From Mucilaginibacter pineti (GTDB taxonomy: Bacteria > Bacteroidota > Bacteroidia > Sphingobacteriales > Sphingobacteriaceae), in contig NZ_FNAI01000001.1 in the NCBI RefSeq assembly GCF_900101875.1, positions 186,001 to 250,000 on the forward strand: 64,000 nucleotides of DNA, given 5' to 3'. The translations under genes and the position numbers were made by a program. Below, one piece after another: positions 37,048 through 46,323 of the stretch. Positions within the stretch are counted from its first letter, which is position 1. Every line of letters begins with the position of its first letter. The notes beneath the pieces were generated by a model. It ran no database searches. It was not told the DNA's origin and saw only the letters and a list, made by a program, of their open reading frames with translations.

Positions 37048-37245
37048 CTATGCTTTTTTAACATTTACTGCCTGTAATCCTTTTCTGCCTTCTTCCACTT
37101 CGTAAGTAACGCTATCATTATCTTTAATGGCATTTACGCCGCCCTGTACATCCTTAAAGTGCACAAAAAGATCCTTACCATCATCGGTAACAATAAAGCC
37201 ATAACCTTTTTGAGTGTTAAACCATTTTACTTTTCCAGTTTTCAT
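37048..37245 (-). CDS. CspA-family cold-shock RNA-binding protein
   Basis: A 65-residue single cold-shock domain. RNP1 is KGYGFI and RNP2 is DLFVHF, with GKVKWFN at the N terminus. It binds single-stranded RNA or DNA and acts as an RNA chaperone. Monocistronic, with its own terminator. Confidence 0.96.
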   Translation of the reverse strand: MKTGKVKWFNTQKGYGFIVTDDGKDLFVHFKDVQGGVNAIKDNDSVTYEVEEGRKGLQAVNVKKA

Positions 37246-37383
37246 AATTATAATTATCGTATTAAAAATTTTGTTAAGATTAGAACTAAAGCCAAACTGA
37301 AAATAAAATGGTTTTAATTATCAGACGGAATAGATAAACCTATCTTTCTCAAATATATAAAATAATTAATAAACCAAATAAAA

Positions 37384-38019
37384 TTATTTATTTGGTTGCG
37401 GAGTAGTCCTTAAATAGGGTTTAATGAGGGTAAAGCCCTTTGGAAATTTGGCAGGGATGTCTTCTGTCTTGGTAGCCGGTACCACTACAACATCTTCCCC
37501 ATCCTTCCAATCGGCCGGAGTTGCAACACCGTAATTTGCGGTTAATTGTAATGAATCAATAACCCTTAATATTTCCTGGAAGTTACGACCTGTTGATGCC
37601 GGGTAAGTGATGATGAGCTTAACCGCTTTATCTGGCCCGATGATGAACAACGAACGTACGGTAGCATTTACCGAAGCATTAGGGTGGATCATATCATAAG
37701 CTTCAGAAATTTTACGGTCTTCATCAGCTATAATCGGGAAGTTTACCTCTACCCCTTGTGTTTCGTTGATATCGTTTATCCAGCCGGTGTGTGATTCTAC
37801 CGAATCAACGCTCAGGGCCAGTACTTTTACATTGCGTTTTGCAAACTCATCTTTTAAAGCGGCTGTTTTACCAAGCTCGGTAGTACAAACCGGGGTATAA
37901 TCGCCGGGGTGCGAAAACAATACTGCCCAGCTATCGCCAAGGTATTCGTAGAAATCAATGTCACCTGCAGATGTTTTTGCTTGAAAATTTGGGGCTTTAT
38001 CGCCTAATCGTAAACTCAT
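37384..38019 (-). CDS. Peroxiredoxin, Prx6 (1-Cys) type
   Basis: Reduces peroxides with the peroxidatic Cys in PVCTTELG (C45). The 211-residue length, the W-A-V-L-F-S-H-P-G-D start of the active-site strand and the extended C-terminal domain (KFPKGFTLIKPYLRTTPQP) identify the Prx6/AhpC-TSA group, with no resolving Cys visible. Single gene. Confidence 0.95.
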   Translation of the reverse strand: MSLRLGDKAPNFQAKTSAGDIDFYEYLGDSWAVLFSHPGDYTPVCTTELGKTAALKDEFAKRNVKVLALSVDSVESHTGWINDINETQGVEVNFPIIADEDRKISEAYDMIHPNASVNATVRSLFIIGPDKAVKLIITYPASTGRNFQEILRVIDSLQLTANYGVATPADWKDGEDVVVVPATKTEDIPAKFPKGFTLIKPYLRTTPQPNK

Positions 38020-38170
38020 GACTTATAATTTTTAAGTAGATTAAAGACTACTAAGTTAATATACATTTTATCACAAATCAAAATTTAACAAAAATTATAC
38101 TACAATTTACGCCAACATTACACAAGCTATGTTGTTGAACTTGTTATTAGCTTAAAACTTAATACAACTA

Positions 38171-39955
38171 ATGAGCAGACATACATACGATACCGGCATT
38201 ATAGGAAACTGCGCTTTTTTAGCGCATATAAATAAAAACACCAATGTAGACTGGCTTTGCTGGCCGCGATTTGATAGTACTTTTATATTCGGCGGCCTGC
38301 TTGATAAAGAAAAAGGCGGCGAGTTCTCTATCCGCCCCGAAGGCGAATACACATCTGAACAACATTACCTGGAAAATACCAACGTGCTTATTACAGATAT
38401 AAGCCCGGCCAGCGGCGGCAAATACCGCATTACAGATTTTGCCCCACGCTTTCATCAACACCAGCGCTATTATAAACCGTTAATGCTGTTCAGGAAAATA
38501 GAGGCGCTTGAGGGTTCGCCGCGGATAGTTGTAAAGTGCGCGCCGGTATCTGAATACGGCGCCGTGAAACTAACCGTAAACCGGGGCAGCAATCATATCC
38601 AGTACCTCGGTGGTGAAGAAAATATAAGGCTGACCACAAATATTCCTATTAGCTATGTTTTTGATGAGCATCCCTTTGTACTAAATGAACCCAAATACCT
38701 GGCCCTCACCTATGGCGAACCGCTGGAAGCTCCTCTGATTAGCACTGCCGACCGATTTTTAACTGAAACCATTCAATACTGGCGCACCTGGATCAAACAC
38801 TCGTCTATAGCTACTTATTACCAGCCCTTTGTGATCCGATCTGGCCTGGCGCTTAAAATACACCAGTTTGAAGACACTGGGGCCATTATTGCCGCAAGTA
38901 CTACCAGTTTACCAGAGTCGCCGGGAAGTGGCCGTAACTGGGATTACAGGTACTGCTGGCTGCGCGATACCTACTATGTGATAACCGCGCTAAACCACAT
39001 TGGCCATTTTGAGGAAATGGAGAAGTATTTTAGCTATGTAACCGATATTTCATTTTCTGACGAGGAACGTTACCAGCCATTATACGGCATTACCGGTAAA
39101 AAAGACCTGGTAGAAGAAATCCTCACCGAACTGGAGGGCTACATGGGTAACCAGCCTGTGCGCATAGGCAACCAGGCATCAGAACATATTCAGAATGATA
39201 TTTACGGGCAGGTTTTGATTTCCCTGCTGCCATTGTATACCGATCACCGCTTTGTATTTTCAGAACGTAAAGATTCGGTACGGTGGATTGAGCGCCTGCT
39301 CAACAAAATTGAACGCACCATTGATGAAAAAGATGCTGGTATCTGGGAGTTCAGGAATATGGCAAATATACATTGCTACAGTAACCTGTTTCAGTGGGCC
39401 GGTGCATCGGCTGCCGAAAAAATGGCGCGCACCATTGATAACCAGGAATTGATAGATAAAGCCATCGCGCTTAAAGAGCGTGCCGCCGTACATATCGAAA
39501 GCTGTTACGATCCGGTGCGCAAGGTGTACACCAATTCGGCAGGCAGCGATAACCTTGATGCCAGCACCTTGCAACTTATTATGATGAATTACCTTGATCC
39601 TGCATCGCAGCGCGCCAAGGATCATTTAATTGCATTAGAGAACGAATTGAGGACCCCTAATGGTTTATTTTACAGGTATTTATATAAAGATGATTTTGGT
39701 AAACCAAAAACTACTTTCCTGATATGTGCTTTCTGGTATGTAGAGGCCCTGGCCAGCGTTGGTCGTTTGGATGATGCACAGCGCGAGTTTGCCAACCTGC
39801 TGCAATACTCCAATCACCTGTTACTATTTAGCGAGGATGTGGATGAGAACGACGGCAGCCAATGGGGAAATTTCCCGCAAGCCTACAGTCATGTGGGGCT
39901 AATGAACGCTGCCTACAGGATTGCTATGAAACTGGATAGGCCGGTGTTTTTATAA
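38171..39955 (+). CDS. Glycoside hydrolase family 15 protein (trehalase/glucoamylase-like)
   Basis: A 594-residue enzyme with an N-terminal trehalase-like domain (GNCAFLAHINKNTNVDWLCW) and a C-terminal (alpha/alpha)6 barrel (SGRNWDYRYCWLRDTYYV). GH15 enzymes of this shape hydrolyse trehalose in mycobacteria. The gene converges on an OtsA-OtsB fusion that makes trehalose, which supports trehalose as substrate. There is no signal peptide, so it is cytosolic. Confidence 0.85.
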   Translation: MSRHTYDTGIIGNCAFLAHINKNTNVDWLCWPRFDSTFIFGGLLDKEKGGEFSIRPEGEYTSEQHYLENTNVLITDISPASGGKYRITDFAPRFHQHQRYYKPLMLFRKIEALEGSPRIVVKCAPVSEYGAVKLTVNRGSNHIQYLGGEENIRLTTNIPISYVFDEHPFVLNEPKYLALTYGEPLEAPLISTADRFLTETIQYWRTWIKHSSIATYYQPFVIRSGLALKIHQFEDTGAIIAASTTSLPESPGSGRNWDYRYCWLRDTYYVITALNHIGHFEEMEKYFSYVTDISFSDEERYQPLYGITGKKDLVEEILTELEGYMGNQPVRIGNQASEHIQNDIYGQVLISLLPLYTDHRFVFSERKDSVRWIERLLNKIERTIDEKDAGIWEFRNMANIHCYSNLFQWAGASAAEKMARTIDNQELIDKAIALKERAAVHIESCYDPVRKVYTNSAGSDNLDASTLQLIMMNYLDPASQRAKDHLIALENELRTPNGLFYRYLYKDDFGKPKTTFLICAFWYVEALASVGRLDDAQREFANLLQYSNHLLLFSEDVDENDGSQWGNFPQAYSHVGLMNAAYRIAMKLDRPVFL

Positions 39956-40014
39956 TTTCAAATGTGCAGATTTCAGATGTGCAGATGAAAAACTAAATCT
40001 GCACATCTGAAATT
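39956..40014. repeat. GATGTGCAGAT hairpin directly after the GH15 stop codon
   Basis: A perfect 17-bp stem, 39970-39986 with 39997-40013, and an additional left unit at 39958-39969. Same family as 34171-34233. Confidence 0.85.
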
Positions 40015-40060
40015 TGCGTTGTTCAAAGTCGCTGACCTTCTGACGGATATATAAACAAAA

Positions 40061-40157
40061 TTTGTCATCCTGAACGTAGTGAAGGATTTATTCGTGACCG
40101 TGCAAATCAACATTGCAAATCGCATAACAGATCCTTCACTACGTTCAGGATGACAAA
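40061..40157. repeat. REP-like inverted repeat with 27-bp perfect arms
   Basis: 40061-40087 (TTTGTCATCCTGAACGTAGT...) and 40131-40157 are exact reverse complements. A half copy lies at 40373-40400, and a diverged full copy at about 55588-55668. Confidence 0.9.
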
Positions 40158-40185
40158 ATAATGTACCAGCTCTGTAAATTCAAGA

Positions 40186-40350
40186 CGACTCACCCCGTCT
40201 GCGCTTCGCTGGACACCCCTCTCTGCGGCAAGCCGCAAAGAGGGGAATTGCGTTTTATTGGAAATGAACTTGTTTATTTAAGTGTTTTTCCACCCTCTTT
40301 GCGGCGAAGCCGGAGAGAGGGTCGCCCGCGGAGCGTGGCGGGGTGAGTCG
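40186..40350. repeat. Long imperfect palindrome with CGACTCACCCC ends
   Basis: CGACTCACCCC at 40186-40196 pairs with its reverse complement at 40340-40350. Inner arms rich in CCTCTTTGCGGC and its complement follow. With the flanking elements it fills the 486-bp gap between GH15 and the trehalose synthase gene; no gene is supported. Confidence 0.8.
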
Positions 40351-40441
40351 AAACGTTTGCAAAGTTTACGTTTCCTTCACTACGTTCAGGATGACAAAAT
40401 TGGATAACCACTTACTACTCCCCAATCAACCAACTCACAAC

Positions 40442-42640
40442 CTACCCCACCTCCACCGGTGTATGGCTGGCGAAATTGGTGAGCAGCTTACGAACCTCCT
40501 GCGGGTTGCGCAGGTAAAATTTGGCCGCCGATAAATTGCTGCCCACCTTTATGGTTATAGCACTGTCTGGTAGGGCTTTAAAGATATCCTCGTCGGTATA
40601 ATCATCGCCGAAGGCTATAATAAAATCATAATCCCTGCCCTCGGTAAGCGTTAAGGCAGCCTTGCCTTTATTGATATCCATATTCTTAACTTCCAATACT
40701 TTATCTCCTGCTAAAAGCTGCAGGCCTTTATCGGCAGCCAGGTATTTAAGGTTGTTCATCAGTTCGTTGGCCCTAAGCTCGCCTAAGCCGGTTTGCGCTT
40801 TGCGGTAGTGCCATACAAGGGAATATGTTTTTTCTTCGATGAAGGAGCCCGGCGTACGGTCTACATAGGTTTCCAGTATGGGGAAGATCTCTTGCTTCCA
40901 TTGGTCGGATAGGCCGGCTATTTTATGCCAGGAGGTTTTTGGCTGTTTAAACCAGGAGCCATGCTCGGCAATGAGGTACATATCGGTTTGGTTAAACCAC
41001 TCATCTAAATTATCGTGGTTACGGCCACTGATCAAAACAACCTGGTTTGCAGGATCTTCTGATAGTTTATTGATGATGTCATAAAGTTCCTTATCCGGAC
41101 TGGCCTGCTCTATGTTTGATTTAAAACCCACCAGCGTACCGTCATAATCTAAAAATATGATGCGCTTTTTGGTTTTGGCGTAACGGTTAATGATGGATTG
41201 CTCTGTAGATTGACTAACGTGCCTCGATTGTAAAGAGCGTTGCATCAGCTTTACCTCCTTCAGCCTGTCCATAAAGATCTTTACCCAGTGCGAGATATTG
41301 AATTTAGACACCAGCTGCCGCATCGGGATCATGCGTTTCTGTTGCTCGTCTAAAGGCATGTTAATGGCCTGTAATATAGCCCTGCACACCTCGCCGGTAT
41401 TGTTTGGGTTTACAATAATAGCATCAATTAATTCCTTAGATGATCCCGCCATCTCGCTCATAATCAGTACGCCATCGTTGTTTATACGGCTGGCTATGTA
41501 CTCCTTGCTTACCAGGTTCATGCCATCGCGCATGGGGGTAATAAGGCAAACATCGGCCGAGTAATACAGGGCCGAAAGTGTTTCTATCGGAAACGAACGG
41601 TAGTAATAATGTATGGGGCTCCAATCCATTGTGCGGTAAATGGAATTGATGTTGCCTACCTTTTTGTCTATCTCATCGCGCAGGTGTGCGTATTGCGGCA
41701 CGGTATCGCGCGATGGTACCACTATCATGTAAAGCGTAATGGTTTCTATACATTCGGGGCATAGCTGCAGCAGTAGTTCAAATGCCTGCAGGCGCTGTAA
41801 AATCCCTTTGCTGTAATCAAGCCTGTCAATAGAGAGGATAAGCTTGGTGTTTTTAAAGTTATTTTTTATCAGCTTTATTTGCTCTTTTACATCATCCTGT
41901 AAGGGCAGCGAAGCGTATTTTTTCTCGTCTATCCCCATCGGGAACGATTCAACTACGATGGAGCGCTCACCCGTAGTGATAATATTTGATGAGGTGTACA
42001 CCGGTAAAATGCGACTTGTAGCTCCTAAAAAATGGCGCACATCATCAAAAGTATGAAAGCCGATGAGGTCGGCGCCCAGCATCCCCTCCAGCAATTCTGA
42101 CCGCCAGGGAATAAGCCTGAACATTTCATGCGACGGGAACGGGATGTGCAGAAAAAAGCCAATGGAAACATCGGGCAGCTGGTGCCTTACCAGTCCCGGT
42201 AACAGCAATAATTGGTAATCATGGATCCATATTACATCGCCGGGTTCGGCAACGCTCATGATCACATCCCTGAATTTTTTATTTACCAACTGGTAATAAT
42301 CCCAGTTTGATTGCTTGTAATTGGCGTAGGTTGATGCATAATAATGAAAAACCGGCCAAAGTACTTCGTTTGAAAATCCTTCGTAATATTGGTTAATCTC
42401 TTCCTGATCCAGAAATACCGGGATGAGGCTTAAATCTTTTAGTTGCTGGGTAATTTGATCTTTATCGTGCTGTTCCCCTACTTCAATGCCGGGCCAGCCT
42501 ATCCACACGTTGTCTCCTTGTTTGTATATTGAACCTAAACCGGTTGCTAATCCTCCCTCACTTGGCGATAAACTATATTCATCATCGGTTTTGGAGATTT
42601 TTACGGGTAACCTGTTAGATACAATTATTGTCTTGGGCAT
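40442..42640 (-). CDS. otsAB: Trehalose-6-phosphate synthase/phosphatase fusion
   Basis: Residues about 1-465 are a GT20 trehalose-6-phosphate synthase (IVSNRLPV, then GWPGIEVGE, IWIHDYQLLLLPGL and DRLDYSKGI). Residues about 485-725 are a HAD-type trehalose-6-phosphate phosphatase (F-L-D-Y-D-G-T-L, ISGRNHDNLDEWF and IAFGDDYTDEDIF). One protein thus makes trehalose from UDP-glucose and glucose-6-phosphate. It is convergent with the GH15 gene. Symbol reflects the two E. coli activities. Confidence 0.95.
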   Translation of the reverse strand: MPKTIIVSNRLPVKISKTDDEYSLSPSEGGLATGLGSIYKQGDNVWIGWPGIEVGEQHDKDQITQQLKDLSLIPVFLDQEEINQYYEGFSNEVLWPVFHYYASTYANYKQSNWDYYQLVNKKFRDVIMSVAEPGDVIWIHDYQLLLLPGLVRHQLPDVSIGFFLHIPFPSHEMFRLIPWRSELLEGMLGADLIGFHTFDDVRHFLGATSRILPVYTSSNIITTGERSIVVESFPMGIDEKKYASLPLQDDVKEQIKLIKNNFKNTKLILSIDRLDYSKGILQRLQAFELLLQLCPECIETITLYMIVVPSRDTVPQYAHLRDEIDKKVGNINSIYRTMDWSPIHYYYRSFPIETLSALYYSADVCLITPMRDGMNLVSKEYIASRINNDGVLIMSEMAGSSKELIDAIIVNPNNTGEVCRAILQAINMPLDEQQKRMIPMRQLVSKFNISHWVKIFMDRLKEVKLMQRSLQSRHVSQSTEQSIINRYAKTKKRIIFLDYDGTLVGFKSNIEQASPDKELYDIINKLSEDPANQVVLISGRNHDNLDEWFNQTDMYLIAEHGSWFKQPKTSWHKIAGLSDQWKQEIFPILETYVDRTPGSFIEEKTYSLVWHYRKAQTGLGELRANELMNNLKYLAADKGLQLLAGDKVLEVKNMDINKGKAALTLTEGRDYDFIIAFGDDYTDEDIFKALPDSAITIKVGSNLSAAKFYLRNPQEVRKLLTNFASHTPVEVG

Positions 42641-42738
42641 AATAAACTATTCTATTTTTGTAAATACTATAGTTTATAAAGGTAAAAACAGACAAGTTGT
42701 TTGCCCCGGACACCGAATTGCGAATTTCTTAAAAAGCA

Positions 42739-42771
42739 AAACGCCATTTCGATATAATCGAAATGGCGTTT
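42739..42771 (-). terminator. Terminator of the PepSY-like secreted protein gene
   Basis: A perfect 15-bp stem, AAACGCCATTTCGAT with 42757-42771, and a 3-nt loop; minus-strand TTTTGCTTTTT follows. Confidence 0.88.
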
Positions 42772-42791
42772 AATTGTTGTGGTTTCTTAAA

Positions 42792-43283
42792 TTATTTCAC
42801 TGTTTGGAAAAACTCAAGATTTGCTTGTTGGTTAATTCTCAACAATACTTCGTGTGCATCATTTTTGATATCAACAAAGTATGAAGTTTCATCAATGCTG
42901 TCGTTAAATGAAGTGTTAGCCTGGTAAACAATTACCTCGCCAATTTCATAACCTGGGTACTGTTTGTTGATTTGTTTTAAAGTTTTTGCCGGGATAGCTT
43001 TACTGTCAACACGTTGAGTTACACCAAGGTACTCGCCGTTAAGGTTGTAGAAAGCAGTTTTCTTAACACCATCAACAACAAATGTTGCTTTTTGGCAAGT
43101 TTTAGTAACAGTCCAGCTTACGTTTTTTGCATCAGCAAAATCAACATTAAAGTAGTGTAATGCTACGTAAGAAACGTTTGCTTCACCATCAGCTTTTTCT
43201 ACTACTTTTTTACCACCATCGGCAGCAAATACATTTACGCTTAATAAAGCGGCAATTGCGGTTGTTAAAAATATCTTTTTCAT
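42792..43283 (-). CDS. Secreted protein with PepSY-like fold
   Basis: A clear signal peptide (MKKIFLTTAIAALLSVNVFA) is followed by about 140 residues. KQINKQYPGYEIGEVIVYQ and the strand pattern YFVDIKNDAHEVLLRI resemble the BLIP/PepSY-like periplasmic proteins of Bacteroidota. No enzymatic residues are seen. Single gene with its own terminator. Function unknown. Confidence 0.65.
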   Translation of the reverse strand: MKKIFLTTAIAALLSVNVFAADGGKKVVEKADGEANVSYVALHYFNVDFADAKNVSWTVTKTCQKATFVVDGVKKTAFYNLNGEYLGVTQRVDSKAIPAKTLKQINKQYPGYEIGEVIVYQANTSFNDSIDETSYFVDIKNDAHEVLLRINQQANLEFFQTVK

Positions 43284-43520
43284 GTATGTTTAAATTTTAA
43301 ATCCATAACAAAAGTATGTCAATGTTGTCAATGTGACAAATAAAATTTAATTTTTATGAATATTTGATAATTATATTGGTTTTATGGTGATAAATTTAAA
43401 TTTTGATAAGTTACTTAGTGTATATTTTACAATATGTTAAAGGTGAATTTGACTACTAAAACGTTTCAGGTTGCTATAATCATTCTGTTATGTGCTTTAA
43501 GATGTAAATTCTTTCCGGTT

Positions 43521-44330
43521 TTACCCGTTATCGGCAAAGCCGGGATACAGGGTCATCCCGCCATCCATAAAAATGGTGGTGCCGGTTATATAGTCGGCCT
43601 GGTCAGATGCCAGCCAGGCAGCCAGTTTGCCAATATCATTTGGTTTGCCAATGCGGTTATAAGGTATGAGCGTTAACAGTTTTTCCAATGCTTCGGGTGT
43701 ATCCCAGGCGGCTTTATTTATAGGTGTTTGAATAGCGCCCGGACCAATACCCACCACCCTTATTTTATGCGGAGCCAATTCCTGCGCAATGCTTTTCATA
43801 AACATACTGATGCCGCCCTTGCTGGCCGCGTAATTTACATGCCCCGCCCAGGGAATTACCTCATGCACACTGCTCATGCAAATTATTTTACCGGCAGCCC
43901 TGCTCCTGTCTTGCACCACTCCCCTGCGTATAAATTCTTTGGCAGCCTCGCGCGAGCAAAGGAACTGCCCGGTAAGATTAATACTAATTACCGTATTCCA
44001 GTCGGCAAGGGTCATATCCACAAATTTGGAATCCTTTTGTAAGCCTGCGTTATTTACCAGGATATCTATAGTGCCGTAGGTCTCAAACATTTGGGCAAAC
44101 ATGGCTTTTACTTCCTCCTCGTGGCTTACATCTGCCTGTATGGCAATGGCTTCACCACCGGCGGCTTTAATTTCGGCAACTGTAGCATCGGCAGCATCGT
44201 GGTTGTGGGCGTAATTTATAATCACTTTTGCGCCTGCAGCGGCAAGTTCAAGTGCCACGCCTTTGCCTATACCGCTATCGGAGCCGGTTACCAGCGCGGC
44301 TTGTCCTGTTAATGTTGGGGTTGGGTTCAT
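43521..44330 (-). CDS. SDR-family oxidoreductase (glucose 1-dehydrogenase-like)
   Basis: A 269-residue classical SDR: cofactor motif VTGSDSGIGKGVALEL, N-N-A-G, catalytic Ser in I-C-M-S-S-V-H and Y-A-A-S-K. The overall pattern (IINYAHNHDAADATVAEI, IPYNRIGKPNDIGKLAAWL) is close to glucose 1-dehydrogenases, but the substrate is not proven. It is not closely similar to the other SDR in this window. Single gene. Confidence 0.88.
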   Translation of the reverse strand: MNPTPTLTGQAALVTGSDSGIGKGVALELAAAGAKVIINYAHNHDAADATVAEIKAAGGEAIAIQADVSHEEEVKAMFAQMFETYGTIDILVNNAGLQKDSKFVDMTLADWNTVISINLTGQFLCSREAAKEFIRRGVVQDRSRAAGKIICMSSVHEVIPWAGHVNYAASKGGISMFMKSIAQELAPHKIRVVGIGPGAIQTPINKAAWDTPEALEKLLTLIPYNRIGKPNDIGKLAAWLASDQADYITGTTIFMDGGMTLYPGFADNG

Positions 44331-44396
44331 TTATTAACTTTTTGATTGTTAATATATGCAAGAAAATTGGGATGAGAATGTTTGCCAGCTTGAAGG

Positions 44397-44757
44397 ATTT
44401 TGTCTGAACCGGGATTAAGCGGATTAAAGGATTAGTATATTTTCAGCCCCTTCACGTAATCCTGTATATGCCGTCGCTCGGCTCCAGCCCACAAGTGTTG
44501 GGAAGGTAAAAAGCGTTGTCATTTCGAACGAGGTACGAGGAGAAATCTTCTACGATATGCAATTGAACTTAGCCTTTCGTAGAAGATTTCTCCTTGCCGC
44601 TCACACGCAATTCCCATGCAGGCTCGTCGAAATGACAACCTTTTTGTTAAAATTTATTCTTCCCAACACCTCTCGGCTGGAGCCAAGCGACGGCGTAAAA
44701 ACGTTTAATGTAAATCCCAAAATCCCTTAATCTGCTAAATCCCGGTTCAGACAAAAT
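44397..44757. repeat. Three-layer nested inverted repeat
   Basis: The outer arms 44397-44433 and 44721-44757 match at 34 of 37 positions. The middle arms are 44470-44489 with 44675-44694 (GCCGTCGCTCGGCTCCAGCC type) plus GTGTTGGGAAG (44495-44505) with 44659-44669. The innermost element (44518-44532 and 44623-44636, with 44538-44555 and 44578-44594 inside) is a second copy of the one at 3815-3935. This fills most of a 494-bp gap; no gene is supported. Confidence 0.9.
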
Positions 44758-44824
44758 CTGAAACAAGAAAGGCGGAATTACGGCCTCTACAATCCAGTCA
44801 ATCCTGTATAATCCTTAAATCGTG

Positions 44825-45574
44825 TTAATCTTCCAGCTGCTTTATAAAATCCAGGAACATGTACAGGGCTTTTTTCTTGTCCTCTGTCATTTCGTAATCT
44901 ATTTTAACCATCAGGTAGTCTACAATGTCAAAATCTTCGCGCATGGGGAGTTCCTTAAATAGCTCCTGGCGATGATCCAGGCCGTATTTCAGTGAGGCGT
45001 TAAACTCGTCCATAAACTCCTGTGGGATGGGTTTGTTGGCTATCCAGGCGGCAAACATAAATGGCAGCCCGGTAAAGTTTTGCCACTCTTCGGCAAGGTC
45101 ATAAGCGTATTTGTGGTTGCCTTTTTTTCCGAAAGTCCGATCGCCTATCTGCACAAAAGCGGTGTTGGCTTCTGTCGACTGGCTATAATCCGCAGCATCT
45201 TTAATAAGCTGTGGCTTAACTTTCCAGAAGTTTTTCAGCAATACCCGCGCAAGGTTGTTTGACGAGCGCGATTGCGGATCGAGCTGCAGGTATTTGATAT
45301 CATGTACTTCGCAGTTGCTGAATACAAAAACCGAGTTTACAGCACCTATGGCACCAATACAATAGGAGGATACGATTTCCCATTGGGGCAGATTAAGTGT
45401 GGCGGCCACCGGGATGAGGCCGATATCAACCACATCGTCTATAAGTTTTTGGGCGCAGTCAGCCGGCATATCGAGGCTGAGGTCTATTTTGTCGAGTATT
45501 CCTGTATGTTGGATACCGTATATAAAGGGCTTGGTGTTAGTATAGCTTACAGCTGATATTCTGATCTTATTCAC
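44825..45574 (-). CDS. mqnA: Chorismate dehydratase (futalosine-pathway menaquinone synthesis)
   Basis: Converts chorismate to 3-enolpyruvyl-benzoate, the first step of the futalosine route. The 249-residue periplasmic-binding-like fold has ISAVSYTNTKPF at the N terminus, DIGLIPVAA and LDPQSRSSNNLARVLL, characteristic of MqnA. It lies in a run with a histidine phosphatase gene and mqnE on the same strand, so this window holds two steps of the pathway. Confidence 0.93.
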   Translation of the reverse strand: MNKIRISAVSYTNTKPFIYGIQHTGILDKIDLSLDMPADCAQKLIDDVVDIGLIPVAATLNLPQWEIVSSYCIGAIGAVNSVFVFSNCEVHDIKYLQLDPQSRSSNNLARVLLKNFWKVKPQLIKDAADYSQSTEANTAFVQIGDRTFGKKGNHKYAYDLAEEWQNFTGLPFMFAAWIANKPIPQEFMDEFNASLKYGLDHRQELFKELPMREDFDIVDYLMVKIDYEMTEDKKKALYMFLDFIKQLED

Positions 45575-45586
45575 AAAAACGCTATT

Positions 45587-46204
45587 TCAGGATTGTTTTA
45601 AATGTTCGGCATTATTAAAATCGACGATCTCGAACTTATCGCCATCATATTCTACTTTATATAAAACCAGGTTTTGATGCGGAAAGTTATCCATTTCGCT
45701 CAATGGCCTGCCGGTTAAAATGCACAACAACAGACGCATAGCCCTGCCGTGCATACAAATTAAAACCGTTTTTTCTTCGGGATGGCTCATGATAACCCGC
45801 AAGGCCTCACGCTGGCGGATCTCTACCTCGTTGGGGCTTTCGCCGCCTTCAAACTTGCTGTCTAACCGGCCATCAAGCCAGTCGCGCATGATCTGTAAAA
45901 ATACCGAACGGTTTTCGGTTGTGCTTGGCTGGCCTTCGTGGATACCCCAGGCCAGTTCATCAAGTCCGGATAGTTTTTCGTACGGAATACCAAGGTCAAT
46001 AAATTGCTGAACGCTTTGCTGGGTGCGTTTTAAGGCAGATACATAGATCTTATCAAACGGTACTGTTTTATAAGCATCAAAAAACTGACCGGCCTGTTTA
46101 CGCCCTTCATCATTTAAATCGGTATCCATTCCACGGCCTTGTACAATGCCAAGTCTGTTAAGCTCTGTTTGCCCGTGGCGTACTATATATAAAGTTTTTA
46201 CCAT
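45587..46204 (-). CDS. Histidine phosphatase-superfamily protein
   Basis: Phosphoglycerate-mutase-like phosphatase with the catalytic loop V-R-H-G-Q-T-E-L-N (His9), an Arg/Glu pair in K-R-T-Q-Q-S and a second His in I-C-M-H-G-R-A. The 205-residue protein acts on an unknown phosphate ester. It is 12 nt upstream of mqnA on the same strand, so it is probably co-transcribed, but no phosphatase step is known in the futalosine pathway. Confidence 0.88.
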   Translation of the reverse strand: MVKTLYIVRHGQTELNRLGIVQGRGMDTDLNDEGRKQAGQFFDAYKTVPFDKIYVSALKRTQQSVQQFIDLGIPYEKLSGLDELAWGIHEGQPSTTENRSVFLQIMRDWLDGRLDSKFEGGESPNEVEIRQREALRVIMSHPEEKTVLICMHGRAMRLLLCILTGRPLSEMDNFPHQNLVLYKVEYDGDKFEIVDFNNAEHLKQS

Positions 46205-46210
46205 GTTTTG

Positions 46211-46323
46211 AGCTTAAAGCGAAAAGCCAAAGGCTTAAAGCTTTTCTTATTTTTTAGCGCAAAGCAAAAAGCCTAAGGCCAAAAGCTTTAAAGCTTGATT
46301 GTTTATGTTTTGCTTTCAGCTTA
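46211..46323. repeat. Heptad element between mqnE and the phosphatase gene
   Basis: Units AGCTTAA, AGCGAAA, AGCCAAA, GGCTTAA, AGCTTTT (46211-46245), then AGCGCAA, AGCAAAA, AGCCTAA, GGCCAAA, AGCTTTA (about 46256-46290). The right end abuts the mqnE stop codon (46324-46326). Confidence 0.8.

Noticed and set aside
40161..40346. 60-residue ORF between GH15 and the trehalose synthase gene
   Set aside because: It lies entirely in the palindromic repeats and its Cys/Arg-rich product reflects the repeat sequence.
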